The notes beneath the pieces are model-generated. The model made no database searches and had not been told where the DNA came from. It worked only from the letters and a program-made list of their open reading frames with translations. The position numbers were made by a program, and so were the translations under genes. Shown here piece after piece: positions 11,471-23,473 of a stretch of 64,000 nt of DNA (the stretch's first letter is position 1; every line of letters begins with the position of its first letter). The DNA is from Zea mays (lineage: Eukaryota > Streptophyta > Magnoliopsida > Poales > Poaceae), in assembly GCF_902167145.1 (NCBI RefSeq), contig NC_050096.1, positions 161,571,825-161,635,824 on the forward strand, read 5' to 3'.

Positions 11471-13711
11471 GGATATTCTATTGCCAAGGTTAATCAAGTC
11501 AGCGTTGATGCTACTCCAGATGGTGCTGACATCGTGCTTGGTATGTTTTATGTTAATGCTATTCCTGCAACCATCTTATTTGATTCTGGTGCTACACATT
11601 CATTTATGTCTGCTAGATATGCCAACACAAATGAAATACCACTGCTAAATATGAGAAAACCAATGATAGTAATTACACCTAAAGGGCCTGTTGAGGCGAA
11701 TCAAATGACACGTAGATTGACATTGACCATTATGGGTAGAGAATTTGGAGCTACTGCTATAATATTAGAGTCAAGCAGTATAGATCTGATCCTTGGTATG
11801 TCATGGTTAAGAAAGGCAAAGGCCGTTATAGCATGTGGTAGAGGTACCGTAGAACTCACTACCACTAAAGGAGAAAGATTTCAAGTTAATATTGCAGTAA
11901 CCTCCTCATCCATGCGTGCAATGTTCTTTATACCTGAGGAGTTTGTTGGTGACAACATCCGGGTGGTTAGAGATTTTCCGGATGTCTTTCTAGAGGAGTT
12001 ACCAGGGATGCCACCTGATAGAGAAGTTGAGTTTGTTATTGATCTCTTACCTGGAACCACCCCTATTTCTAAACGGCCATATAGGATGTCCGTAGAGGAG
12101 TTGAAGGAACTTAAGAAGCAGTTAACTGAGTTACAAGAGGCTGGGTACATTCGTCCGAGTTCCTCACCTTGGGGAGCGCCGGTTCTGTTTGTACAGAAGA
12201 AGGATGGATCACAGCGGATGTGTGTGGATTATAGATCTCTTAATGATGTCACTGTGAAGAACAAGTATCCGTTGCCCCGTATTGAGGATCTATTTGATCA
12301 GATGAGAGGTGCTAGAGTATTCTCGAAGATTGATCTCCGATCTGGTTACCATCAGATGAGGATTAGACCATCGGATATTCCCAAGACGGCTTTCTCGACT
12401 CGTTATGGATTATATGAGTTCACTGTTATGTCGTTTGGATTAACCAATGCACCAGCTTATTTTATGAACTTGATGAATAAGGTGTTTATGGAGTATTTGG
12501 ACAGATTCGTCGTGGTATTCATCGACGACATTCTTATTTATTCCCAGAGTGATAGCGATCATGAGGAACATCTGAGGTTGGTGCTACAGAAGCTACGAGA
12601 TAACCAGCTATATGCCAAGTTCAGCAAGTGCGAGTTTTGGATGGGCGAGGTGCCATTTCTTGGTCATATTATTTCTAATGGAGGAATTTCAGTGGATCCT
12701 GCTAAAGTTAAGGAGATAATGGAGTGGAGAGTACCCACTACAGTTACTGAGATTCGGAGTTTCTTGGGATTAGCAGGATATTATCGGAGATTTATTGAAG
12801 GATTTTCTAAGATTGCTAAGCCTATGACTTCGCTTTTGGAGAAAGGAAGAGAATTTAAGTGGGACGAGAAGTGTCAAGACAGCTTTGATCAATTGAAGAA
12901 AAGATTGATGTCGCCACCAGTATTGGTTATGCCCGACCTACAGAAAGGATTTGATATCTATTGTGATGCATGTGGCCAAGGCTTAGGATGTGTGCTTATG
13001 CAAGAAGGACATGTGATTGCCTATGCGTCTCGTCAGTTACGGAAACATGAATTGAACTACCCCACTCATGACTTGGAATTGGCAGCCGTTGTGCATGCGC
13101 TTAAGATTTGGAGACACTATATCATGGGGACCAAGTGCCAAGTATACACGGATCATAAGAGTTTGAAGTATATATTCACTCAAAAGGATCTCAACCTTAG
13201 GCAACGCCGTTGGTTGGAGCTTATTAAGGATTACGACTTGGAGATTCACTATCACCCGGGCAAGGCGAATTTGGTTGCAGATGCCTTGAGTCGAAAGGAG
13301 CATGTTCATTCAGCTATTGTTGCCCAGCTACCTGACGAGATTGTTGAGGATTTCAGGAGACTTAACCTGGGGATAGTTGCTCATACTGAAGGAGTTACTA
13401 TTGATGTGGAACCTACTTTGGAGCAAGAGATCCGCAAAGGACAAGTTGGTGATGCTAAAATAAAAGAGATCAAGGATCTGATTACTGAAGGTCGAGTTCC
13501 GGAATTTACGGAAGATGAGCAAGGCACTGTATGGTTCAAGGACAGAATGCGTGTTCCTGATATTGAAAGCCTTCGAGAGACTATATTAAAGGAGGCCCAT
13601 GACTCGGATTACTCTATTCATCCTGGTAGTACTAAGATGTATCAGGATTTGAAGCGGAAGTATTGGTGGTATGGACTGAAGAGAGATGTGCGATGTATGT
13701 CAAAGAGTTAA
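11471..13711 (+). pseudogene. pol: Pol of the Tekay element: protease, reverse transcriptase, RNase H, start of integrase
   Basis: The polyprotein would process Gag-Pol and copy the RNA into DNA. The aspartic protease site DSGA is at 11582-11593. RT covers about 12060-12720, with [10 protein letters not shown], the [11 protein letters not shown] motif and the catalytic [10 protein letters not shown] box (Asp-Asp at 12524-12529). RNase H covers about 12940-13310 ([16 protein letters not shown]). The integrase zinc finger begins at about 13595 with its two histidines ([18 protein letters not shown]). The frame ends at 13711 because of a deletion near 13690 between the histidine and cysteine pairs of the HHCC finger; the remainder continues in another frame from 13686. 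Protease, RT and RNase H look complete, so this copy died by few lesions. Confidence 0.92.
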
Positions 13712-14834
13712 GGCTGAACACCAGAGGCCAGCTGGATTGTTACATCCACTGAAGATACCCGAGTGGAAGTGGGAAGAGATTGGTATGGATTTCATTACTA
13801 GATTGCCTCGCACCCAGAAAGGATATGATGCTATATGGGTGATTGTGGATAGATTGACTAAAGTGGCTCACTTTATTCCTGTCAAGACTACTTATAAAGG
13901 TTCTCAGCTAGCAGACTTATATATGGCTCGGATTGTGTGTTTACATGGAGTACCAAAGAAGATCGTGTCTGATCGAGGTTCGCAGTTTACCTCAAGATTT
14001 TGGAGAAGCTTTCATGAGAATATGAGTACGAAGTTGAATTTTAGTACAGCTTATCACCCTCAGACTGATGGACAGACTGAAAGGACCAATCAAGTATTGG
14101 AAGATATGTTGAGAGCATGTGCCCTTCAGCATGGAGGAAGTTGGGATAAAAGTCTACCTTATGCTGAATTCTCATACAATAATAGCTATCAGGCCAGTCT
14201 GAAGATGTCACCTTTTGAAGCTTTATATGGGAGAAAGTGCAGGACTCCTCTGTATTGGGATCAGACTAGAGAAAGACAGTTCTTTGGGCCTGAATTGATT
14301 CAAGAAGCAGAAGAACAAGTCCGTATAATTCGAGAGAATTTGAGGGTGGCTCAAACCAGGCAAAAGAGCTATGCTGATAATAGAAGGAGACCATTGGAAT
14401 TTGAAGAAGGAGATTATGTGTATCTCAAGGTGTCACCACTTCGTGGAATGAGGAGATTTAAAGTCAAGGGCAAATTGTCCCCATGCTATATTGGACCATT
14501 CTTGATCTTTAGGCGAGTTGGGGAGATGGCATACCAACTCGAGTTACCTGATAGTCTATCAGATGTGCATAATGTATTTCATGTATCTCAACTTAAGAAG
14601 TGTCTCCGTGTCCCTGAGGAACAATTACCAATGGAAGAGCTCAGTGTTCAGGGCGATTTGACTTATACGGAATACCCGATCAAGATTTTGGATACATTGA
14701 CTCGAGTTACAAGAAATAAGGTGATAAAGATGTGCAAAGTGCAATGGAGTCACCACGGTGAAGATGAAGCAACCTGGGAAAGAGAAGAAGAGCTTCGCAT
14801 AGATTTTCCCCACCTTTTCCCTAGATCTTCTTAA
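13686..14834 (+). pseudogene. int: Integrase core and chromodomain of the Tekay element
   Basis: Integrase inserts the cDNA into the genome. The [18 protein letters not shown] segment carries the two cysteines of the HHCC finger. The core has the catalytic Asp, Asp and Glu in MDFITRLPRTQKGYD (about 13785), VSDRGSQFTS (about 13965) and PQTDGQTERTNQ (about 14060). The DNA-binding C-terminus follows (GPFLIFRRVGEMAY...VFHVSQLKKC), then a chromodomain at about 14664-14822 (YPIKILDTLTR ... VQWSHHGEDEATWE), which in this clade directs integration to particular chromatin. The frame lacks its own start and joins the upstream pol frame across a small deletion, so it is not separately translated. Stop TAA is at 14832-14834, right before the pre-LTR block. 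Confidence 0.92.
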
Positions 14835-14835
14835 A

Positions 14836-14872
14836 TCTCGAGGACGAGATTATTTTTAAGGGGGGTAGGATT
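14836..14872 (+). promoter_or_regulatory. Pre-LTR block and polypurine tract of the Tekay element
   Basis: TCTCGAGGACGAGATT at 14836-14851 is followed by a T-run and TTAAGGGGGGTAGGATT touching the 3' LTR. The purine tract primes plus-strand synthesis. The upstream block is shared with two other elements in this window. Confidence 0.8.
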
Positions 14873-17800
14873 TGTAATACTCAAAAGTGTAATAAAGAAA
14901 ATAGAGATAATCTCAATGGTTTGTGGCTTCTACTAATTATTGCATGTGTTCAACACTAGTTAAAAGTGGATGAATAGAACAACGAACACATAATTAATCT
15001 GTGCATCATGCTGAGTTTTTATTTGATTGTGCATTTGTGCTTAATAAAATAAATGTATCATCAATAGCATATCAATGGATCCATAGAATTCAAAGTCTAA
15101 CTTGGAAATAAAACCATGAAAATAGAGGGGAGAAAGGAATTTTATCCAATAAATAAAAGTATAATTTAATAACTTCATCGCAGTAGGTATGATCAAACTA
15201 AATAATTATTCAGTGTACAAAAGTGCCACAAAGTTTGAATTTAAATTGAAGTTTGAATTTGGAATTCAAAATAAGACAAAGTAGGAAAAATAGAAACATA
15301 AAAAGAAAAAGAAAGGGAAAGGAAGCCTACCTGGGCTGACTTACCGCAATTCAGCCCACCAGCAGAAGATCACCGCGCGGCCCAGCTCTTTCGCGCCCGC
15401 TCGCGCGTGCTGCTGACAAATTGGTCCCGCGCGTCATCCGCTGTTTTGCACCCACGTTGAACCGGCCCCTCACTGCGCCCGGGGACCCACTGTCAGACTC
15501 GTCTTCAAACGCAGTAAACCTCGGGCTAACTCGCGCCGCGGACTCCGTCCTCCGCACCCGCCGGCCGGATTTACCGGTTCCGCACTGCGAATTCTGTTGG
15601 GACCTCGGCCTATATGGGGGGGGGGGAAGGATAGAGGAGGTCCGGCTACGCCGCAGAAACACCACCGCGCTTCTCTTGTGTACCACTCCCAGCCGCCTAC
15701 AGTGAAGCCGCCGCGGGTTCATCAGGGCGTCAGGGCCACGGGGGAAAGTTGAGGATTGGGTCGGGAGTCGTCTGGTGACGCGGTAGTGCGGTTCGTCAGC
15801 GTGCTAGGAGGGATCGGACGGCGTGGCAACACAGATTCCTCGCCGGAGGTTCTGTCGCCGCAAGAAGCCGCCCTTCGTCGCGTCCGGGTTTGGTCATTCT
15901 TCAATACTCGGTGAGATAACCAAACCTAGCTTCGCAATTACCTCTATTTCGGTTTGCGCCTATCGGATCGAGATATCGGAGCAGGATTCGGATAGTTGAG
16001 TGGCCGGCGTTGATCTCCGCCGTGGGTTTTTGGACAGCGTCGCCGTTCTAGTCGCTGGGAGAAGGAAGAAGGTTTGGTGACCGTTGGTTTAGTAGTGAAC
16101 GGCTGTGATTAGTCCGCGCGTACCCTTTCACCACGTTTCGATCTGGTTCGTCGATCTAGATCGGACGAACAGAGATAGATCTAGAATAATAAAACCCTCA
16201 CCGTTTGATTCGGATCCAATGGACGCGATTCCGTACCGGTTCGCAGGAATAATGATTTAATCTGGGCGCTCGGTGTCTAATCTAGCGGCTCAGGTTCACC
16301 GATACCCCTTCGGCCCTGGAACTTTGCATAAAAGCCCCTGCGTTTAGTCGAATTAGAACCCGCCATCCAGTGGGAAGTTTTTTGAGTCTAGAGTAATCTT
16401 GCGCCAGAGCCCCTGGACTTTTCAGGAATTGAGGTCCAGTCCAGTACCGAGTTAAATTGATTAAATGAATTGGAAATTGGATTTTTAATATGAAAATAAA
16501 CCCTAGAACTTCAATAATTCATAGAAAATGCATATGAACTCCAAATTACTTCATTCCAGTCCCTAAAATTTTGTAATTTTATTATCTATCACTTAGTGTC
16601 TCTGTTTTATCATGACAACAGTAAGAAATTTAATTTCCCACTTAATCCTATTTCAACCACATAAAACCTTTAGAAATTCATATCTTAAAATCTATAACTC
16701 CAAAAATTATGATTTCTGTTCCTAGGATTTTATTTTAATGAGTAGATTATTACTGTGTATTTTGTTTATATGTTTGGTGTAATGTTAATTTCTCTATATA
16801 CATTGTGCTTGTTTGTATTGTGGCGAGTAGAAGAGCCCGTGACCGAGGATCCTGGTGAGCAGCAGGTTGAAGTAGCTGAGCAGGAGCTCATTGAAGGCAA
16901 GTTGTGCCCTTGACCACTTTTTACCCAATAATGTTATTTAATGTCACTTATCCATGCATAGGCTAATTTTGATGGGACCCGATAGGTCACCCTAGATTGT
17001 TTATCTCATTACCTTGTTTACCCCTGAATCACTTGGGTAGTTTGCTATTGCTTTATATGGTTTTGGGATAATCATTTATTACCTCTATGTTCCAATTCTT
17101 TTTGTTATTCTATTTATGTTCATGATGAGATCATTAATGTTAATTGGAACATAGAGCTTAACTTGAGAACCACGTGCCACCACAAGGGTTTAATGGGACG
17201 CCCTTGGCTGACTAATTAGGAAAGCTAGTGGAAGACTACCTTACCCGAAAGGGGCAAGGGCAGTAGGGGAGTGGTCAGTGTAGGGAGGTCCTTAGTTGAT
17301 TTTGCTGCGATGGCGGTCAGGCAAGAACCCTGCATTGGAGCTTCCTATAAACTGTAGCGGGTTTTCGGAAGCTAGTGGAACTTTGTAAAGGCCTCATAGT
17401 GTTGACCTGCTGCGCTTCCTAGGTAGAGGTGTATGGGAGTCGCGACCCCTTGGCATATGGGTAACATGACTTGTGGGTAAAGGGTACAACCTCTGCAGAG
17501 TGTAAAAATTGGTATACTAGCCGAGCTCACGGTCATGAGCAGCTCAAGACTCTCTGATGATTAAATTATGGAACTTAAATTCAATTTTGTCATTTGCATT
17601 GCATGGGTTTATTATTAATTTGTTCTATTACTTTACTTAAGGTTTGGTATTTACTTACATCTAGTAATTGCTAATAAAATTTTGACCAACATTAAAAGCA
17701 ATGCTCATCTTTAACCATTCTCTTTGATAAGCCTTACACTCCATGAGCTCCCACCTTTGATGAGTTCATGTCACATTATTCCCCACGACTTGTTGAGCGA

Positions 17801-18105
17801 TGAACGTATGTGAGCTCACTCTTGCTGTCTCACACCCCCCACAGGAGAAGAGCAGGTGGTTCAGGAGGAGCCACAAGGCGAGGAGTTTGATCTGATCTAG
17901 GTGGCGTTTCTCAGTTGACATTGGCGCCGACGATCCTTAGTTCGTTTTATGTTTATTCTTTTATTTTGTAATAAGTCTTCCGCTATGTAATAAATACTCT
18001 GATTATTGTGACATTTATCTCTATACACTCTGTTATTATATATGTTGTCTTCTTGGCGCATGTATGAGATGCACCTGGCTTTGTTCCTTAAAGCCGGGTG
18101 TGACA
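14873..18105 (+). repeat. 3' LTR of the Tekay element
   Basis: A 3233-bp LTR identical in length and about 99% identical to 6531-9763 by eye; most differences are transitions. It ends GGGTGTGACA before the CCATC duplication. Confidence 0.95.
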
Positions 18106-18481
18106 CCATCCAAACGGGACGGTCTCTCTGAAAGGGCGGAAAGAATCTGAGCGGGGTGTCGGCCACTTCTTCTTCATAGATCTGACACAGGGCCCTCAAT
18201 GCCTTGCGAGCGACGACTTGGTAGGTGTCTTTGAATCTGTGCCCAGCAGCAGTGACACTCCATTCCACATGGTGCGGACTGGATCCAACGTATACAGTCA
18301 CGACACACTTCTCTATGCCATGCTCAACGAATTCACGACCATCATACTCTTGTTGGCTCCTGATTCCGAGGCGGACTGTGCATGCTCTCAGCAACTTGGG
18401 GAAACCATCTTCATTCTGGCAAAAGCTGGTTTGGCAGCGGACCTCCATCTGACTTCTGAGAGAAGGAAAGGGGGAAAGCAT
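18106..18481 (-). pseudogene. N-terminal part of the ORF of unknown function in the 514-22201 element
   Basis: The minus-strand ORF opens with ATG at 18481-18479, about 115 bases after the primer site, where a gag would start. About 125 residues are readable up to the Tekay insertion (FPSLRSQMEVRCQTSFCQNE ..., RFFPPFQRDRPVWM), then the frame resumes at 6530. The combined protein would be about 340 residues. The N-terminal part looks globular (mixed hydrophobic pattern with YEEEVADTPLRFFPPFQR), unlike a standard Gag, and has no CCHC knuckle. The position suggests a gag substitute, but that is inference. The Tekay LTR adds an artificial tail to the open frame. Confidence 0.7.
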
Positions 18482-18584
18482 TTTTGAAATGAAGGGATGA
18501 GAGCAAGAATTTTTTTAAGAAAATAGTTTTGACTCAAAAACTTTTGGATCAGGCTAAGGGTTACGTCCTGCGGCCAACCTAACA

Positions 18585-18596
18585 GCTCTGATACCA
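18585..18596 (-). promoter_or_regulatory. Primer binding site (tRNA-iMet) of the 514-22201 element
   Basis: GCTCTGATACCA on the plus strand is TGGTATCAGAGC on the minus strand. It lies two bases from the LTR end at 18599, fixes the minus orientation of the element and marks 18599-22201 as its 5' LTR. Confidence 0.9.
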
Positions 18597-21120
18597 CCTG
18601 AAGCGCCCCAATCCTTTGGGACTCAAATGTGATACAATTACTAGTCCCAGGAGGCTAATAAACACATTTATACAACAGATGATTCCAGATCTGCTTCAAA
18701 CGAGACTAACCTATAAAGGTGGCGAACAACTTTAAGAGTTGGTCCACAATTTGGGACATATCATCAGAGTTGGGCTGAAGTAGCCCGATATACGCAGTGA
18801 AGCAAATCAGCGGTCCAACAGCCACAAGCAAGGTTGGGAACAGTCGTAACTCTTACCCGATCTCCTTTTTCTGAAAAACCACAAATAAGCAAGGTGAGTA
18901 CAAACGTACTCAGCAGCCCACCTTCACCCGTGGAATGGGGAAATCAGATATAATGCATGGAATATGTGGAGCTCCAGATATTTTGCAGAAGCAGCAATAT
19001 TTTATGCAGGGTTGTTTTGAAAAAAACATTTTGTATTTTGCAAAGCGCATCCTCTCCAAAAGGAGCAGGAAGTTTTTATGTATAGAACAAAATCCCCTGG
19101 ACTAAACTATCCAGGTATCTCAGCAGTTTACCACTGGTTTTCATTTTCAAAAACAGCTACTGGACTTCCCGTCCACCATAGCTCACGGCTCTACCGCCGG
19201 ACCTTTTAAAAACCATTTTTATCAAACACACCCTTTTTTGAAAACAAAACATTAATTGCCATACCATACCAGACTCGTCCATTCCTGTGGACACGGACTA
19301 TTCGAATAGGTTTTCAAACTCTCCGCAGAGGTGTACACTTTACCCACTAGTCCGGTTTCTGCGATCTCACCGTCGTGAGACCCGAATGCCGAATCTCTTT
19401 CTTTCCTCGCACGTCCTAACCTTAACGATTATACCGGAAGGAGTCAGGCCACCGCCATGTCCAAACCGGACAAAACATTCCCCCTCCTTATCCTCCCAAT
19501 GCTCCCCAGCCTTCATAACCCTGGGGTTGGACCGTACGAGTTCAGATTGAGTGACTGCCCACACAGTCTCGAGTGGTTGTACTTATCATGAGTACAGGTA
19601 GTGAAGGATGACAAACCGGTCCTTATGTGAGGGGACAATCCTTCTGCTCATACCTAAACCAGCTGAGCCATCACCTTAGGCCCTCCCCTAAACCAGGGAT
19701 TCCCTGATCATCCCTACTCAAAGGTGATAAGGGTGAAAACCCTTCATCATACACATTTTGAAAAGCATTTTCTTTTGAAAACTCACACCTTTCCTCAAAT
19801 AATTTGTAACAAATATATCAGGGATTGATTGTGGCAAGCGGCTGGGTGGCCATAATAACTTGTCTCAAAATCATATCATGCATAAAATAACAGGCTGAGG
19901 GTTGTGGTTGAAAAATCATAAGTAATTTATGCATCAAAGGGATCCAGTGAGCTTGCCGTGCTTATCCGGCAAAGGGGGAAGAGGAGCTCGCGGAACTGGC
20001 TTCTAGCTCCATTGCCTGGCGTAGACTTGCAGATCTGGCCTCCACGAGACGGCACGAACGCTCCGATAACTATGCAACATGAACAAGCAAACATACAAAC
20101 CAACAAGTATACCAACAAATATTTAGTATAGTGGTCAGAATAGCGATATATGGATGGGTAGAGTCTTGAGTAGAATCTGTGTCATGTGGTGTTGAGATAC
20201 TGCTGGTGGTGGAGCGAAGGTGCTTAGCAGGAGGGTGGACTGGAGACGAAGCGACACTATGCGTGTAGCCGGCAGAGCGGAGTAACTGAGTGGGTGGGGT
20301 GTTTGCCTTGGCTGAGGGTGTCGAGTGTGTGTGGAGAGGGAGAGGGTAGCTGGGTGTATTTATAACTGGGTGTATGTGGTGTAGCACAGTGAAGTTCACT
20401 GTTGGTGAGAATAGTGACGATTGAATCGTCTGACTTAATATGAACAGGAGAGTTATAGGCAGCATATGGGACAAGAGTATTTTGGGAGTTTTCTGGAATA
20501 TGAACCATGCTTAAGGGATGACATGGTTGGATAGGGAATAGTTTGACAAGAATTTTAGAAACAAGAATGACTAAAATCTGAGTTTGGATGGAGGAGTTTT
20601 GGATTTTATAATCATAGGGAGAAAAAGAAAAGGAAAGGAATATTCTTGGAATATTCTAGAATTTGAATATTTAGAGATATTTGGAAAATCAAAAATACAA
20701 ATGTATTTTTGAGCGGGGTGCGAGGAATTATTTTTGGGCTTTTCTTGGGCAGAGGTTTATGTTGGTGGAAACTGTTCCTACCTACTGTGTCACATTAGAC
20801 AGCAGTGAGGCGAGACCCAAATAGCTGGAATGCTGTGGTATTCTGGTCCGAGTGGGCTATGGTATCTTGGGCCAGGTTTTTATATGATTGAAGACGTATC
20901 CATACAAACATGGTTTGCCTTTCTTTTTGGAAGTCTGGCTTGAAAGTATCCCTAAGTTAAGCGTGCTCAACTTAGAGAAATCTAGGATGGGTGACTAGAT
21001 GGGAAGTTCCCTACTGGAATGAAAATCACAGTCACCGGAGTTCGTATGACTGGAATATGCGTCTGGCTGGTCTTAGGTGGACTGGACAACATGATGGATG
21101 AGTAGTTGAAATTTGGGGTG

Positions 21121-21475
21121 ATCGGAAGATCGATGAATAGCAACGATGAATAGTAACGGTGAATAGTAATGGTGAATAGTGATGGTGAATAGTTCGTATG
21201 AACGAACGATGAACGGTGAATAGTGACAATGAATGAACGATGAACGATGAATAGGAACTATGAACGAACGATGAACGATCGAATGATCGAATGAACGAAC
21301 GATTGGAATTTCGGCAGCATAACGACAGGAAAAAGATTATTTGGACGAACGGACGAACGGTCGGACGAACGGACGAACAAACCATGAACGATCGCACGAA
21401 CGATCGAACGATTGGACAAACGAACGAACAAGCTAAGAACAGGGGGACGAACGATCGAAGAACGACTGAACGATC
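21121..21475. repeat. Degenerate GAAC/GATC short-unit tract (second copy)
   Basis: Counterpart of 3041-3353 in the other LTR. Both share the interrupting unique stretch (TTTCGGCAGCATAACGACAG) but differ in unit number and single bases. Confidence 0.8.
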
Positions 21476-21594
21476 CTTGTGCTAGTGTGTGCTTGTGTGG
21501 GAGGTGGAGTGGGAGTGGGCGTGTGGGTGGGCGGGGGGAGAGGGAGTTGCCATGAAATGGCTTGGGGTGGGATGAGAGGAGGCCCTTGCCCCTC

Positions 21595-21602
21595 TATTTG
21601 TA
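21595..21602 (-). promoter_or_regulatory. Degenerate LTR TATA box
   Basis: TACAAATA on the minus strand stands where the partner LTR has TATAAATA. This is the 5' LTR that would drive the element, so the change would be expected to weaken it. Confidence 0.45.
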
Positions 21603-21641
21603 GCCATGGTGGGGGGATTAGGGGGAGGGATAAGAGGATTA

Positions 21642-21778
21642 TGGCTTGTTCGGTTAGCTCCCAATCCATGTGGATTGAGTGGGATTGGATGGGTTTAAAT
21701 CCCAAGCAAGTCAATCTTCTTCTTAATTTTTTCCAATCCCATTCAATCCATGGGTAACGGGATTAACCGAACAAGGCC
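21642..21778. mobile_element. Tourist-like MITE (PIF/Harbinger type)
   Basis: A 137-bp element flanked by TTA duplications (21639-21641 and 21779-21781). Terminal inverted repeats are GGCTTGTTCGGTTA on the left and TAACCGAACAAGGCC on the right. The interior is near-palindromic (CCCAATCC.../...GGATTGG). It is absent from the partner LTR, where a single GGATTAGTGGG marks the empty site, so it arrived after the host retrotransposon. Confidence 0.9.
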
Positions 21779-22201
21779 TTAGTGGGAGGATGAGAGGATT
21801 AGTGGGAGATTAGCATGGCTTTGTCTTATATGAGTGTAATTAGCTTGTAGAGCTCACCGTATGACACCGGAGGCATACGTATACGTATGAGCATGAGGAA
21901 AGTAATGAAAAAATATTTGTAGGGACTTCAAAAATGATTCTGAAGGTATTTCTCATGAAGAAAATACTTGGAGATATATCAGTGTAATATTTGGGTAGTA
22001 TTTCTGAAAGAGTTTGAGGGTGATCACTGGGGAAATATTTGTAGGATATTTTGAGGAGGATTTTAGAGAGAATATAGACCACTATATTTTACTTGTTGAT
22101 ATCAACTTGCAAACAAACATTTTGAAATAAAATTTGAAATTCATTTTGAATTTAGAGAGAGTTTAAGAATATTTTAGAATTTGAATTTTTGGGATGCTAC
22201 A

Positions 22202-23473
22202 TCCTTGAGACCAGGTGTAACCCTGAAGGTCGGCACAGAGTTCCTTCCACTCTGTAAGACCTATTAAAATCCAAATTCCAGCTACCATTTTCCAAACATT
22301 CAACTACCCGTGCTTTTTTGTTCTCACAGATGTCAAAAAATCTAGGATATCTGACACTAAGAGGCACCTCGCCGATCCAAATGTCCAACCAGAAAAAAGG
22401 TTCCTTCCCAATCTTTGACTTTATTCACCGCCCCACTGAAAAAGTTGTTTAACTTTGTGTAAACTTTTCTAGAATTGCGAAACCTTCTTGTTTTTGGAGA
22501 GCAAGAAGTTGTTATCTGTCATATATTTGGCTTTGATAATTTTGTACCAAGTGTCTTCAGAGCCTTAAGATATTTTCCAGATCCACTTCACCAGCAGACA
22601 TTCATTCATGTTTAACATATCAATGATTTCCAAGCCACCTTGGTCTCTCAGCCTAGTAATTAAATCCCATTTAGCCATGTGATAACTATTTTTACCATCC
22701 CCTTGCTAAAAAAATTTAGCTTGGAAGGAGTTCATTTTTTGGTGAATTTCTCTAGGCAAAAGGTAGAAACCTATTGTGTAAATTGGTAGACTACTTAGAC
22801 AGGAGTTTATCAAAGTAAGCCTCCCTCTAGAGCATAGATGTTTACCCTTCCATGGCTATCCTTTTTTTTTCATTTTCTCCATGATGTATGAAAACCCAGC
22901 TGCTTTTAACCGATAGTCAGAAATTGGAATACCCAAATATTTCATGGGGAGAGATCCGAGCGCACAATTGAGCATATTTGCCATCCGTTCTTTTTCCTGA
23001 CGCGGAAACCCAAACACATACACTTCACTTTTGTGAAAATTTATCCTCAGCCCAGACAACCATTCGAAGCAATAAAAGATAAGTTTCAAGTTATAATAGG
23101 CCTACCCGACCCATCAATCATTATCACTGTGTCGTCTGCATACTGGATGTGGGAAATGCCCCCTGGAAGGAGATCCCCCAGCACCCCAGAGATGTGACCT
23201 TTGTCAACCCCTTCCTCTAATAACACACCGAGCGCATTAGCCATGAGATTGAATAGAAGAGGTGAAAGAGGATCGCCCTACCTTAGCCCTTTAAAGGTTC
23301 TAAAAAGGTTGCTCCTCTCACCGTTGACATGGATACACACCTTGCCGCCCTTGACAGTCTTCATCACCATCTCAACCGATTTGGATGGAATATTCTTGGA
23401 TTTCATGACCTCGTCTAGGAATTCCCACCCGACTTTGTCGTATGCTTTTTCAAAGTCGATTTTCAACAGCAGC
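22202..23473 (-). pseudogene. LINE ORF2 fragment: reverse transcriptase core and post-RT region
   Basis: On the minus strand this holds the RT palm: KIDFEKAYDKVGWEFLDEVM at about 23465-23400, the catalytic box HIQYADDTVIMID (YADD at 23142-23131), then INFHKSEVYVFGF and LPMKYLGIPISD, all standard in plant L1 ORF2. Frames shift several times between these motifs and there are internal stops, so it is a dead copy even though the YADD residues survive. The right edge is the solo-LTR insertion at 23474 and the left edge is the outer retrotransposon at 22201. Confidence 0.88.

Larger units (their letters stand above)
6531..18105 (+). mobile_element. Tekay/Del-clade Ty3/gypsy chromovirus, nested insertion
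   Basis: Complete plus-strand LTR retrotransposon of 11,575 bp with two 3233-bp LTRs, a perfect CCATC target duplication (6526-6530 and 18106-18110), a tRNA-iMet primer site, gag-pol in one frame and a polypurine tract. Domain order is Gag, CCHC knuckle, protease, RT, RNase H, integrase, chromodomain. The chromodomain and long LTRs point to the Tekay/Del clade. The LTRs differ by about 30 substitutions by eye (about 1%), so the insertion is recent and the youngest dated layer in this nest. Coding is broken by TAG 10319, TAG 10559, TGA 11201 and a frameshifting deletion near 13690. It sits inside the ORF of the surrounding element. Confidence 0.95.
514..22201 (-). mobile_element. Large non-autonomous LTR retrotransposon (Tekay/Del-like ends), carrying a nested Tekay element
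   Basis: Two direct LTRs, 514-3938 and 18599-22201, are bounded by a perfect 5-bp target duplication TCCTT (509-513 and 22202-22206). A tRNA-iMet primer binding site lies next to the right LTR and a purine tract next to the left LTR, so the element runs on the minus strand with its 5' end at the right. Without the nested 6531-18105 insertion its internal region is only about 3.1 kb. It has one recognisable ORF (18481 to 18106 joined to 6530 to 5882), with no protease, reverse transcriptase or integrase. Such an element would need enzymes from a relative. LTR ends are TGTAGCATCCC and GGCGCTTCA on the minus strand. The family name is not assigned. Confidence 0.88.
18599..22201 (-). repeat. 5' LTR of the 514-22201 element
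   Basis: A 3603-bp LTR colinear with 514-3938, longer mainly because of the MITE at 21642-21778 plus its TTA duplication. It also contains the GAAC/GATC tract and a damaged TATA box. Confidence 0.88.
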
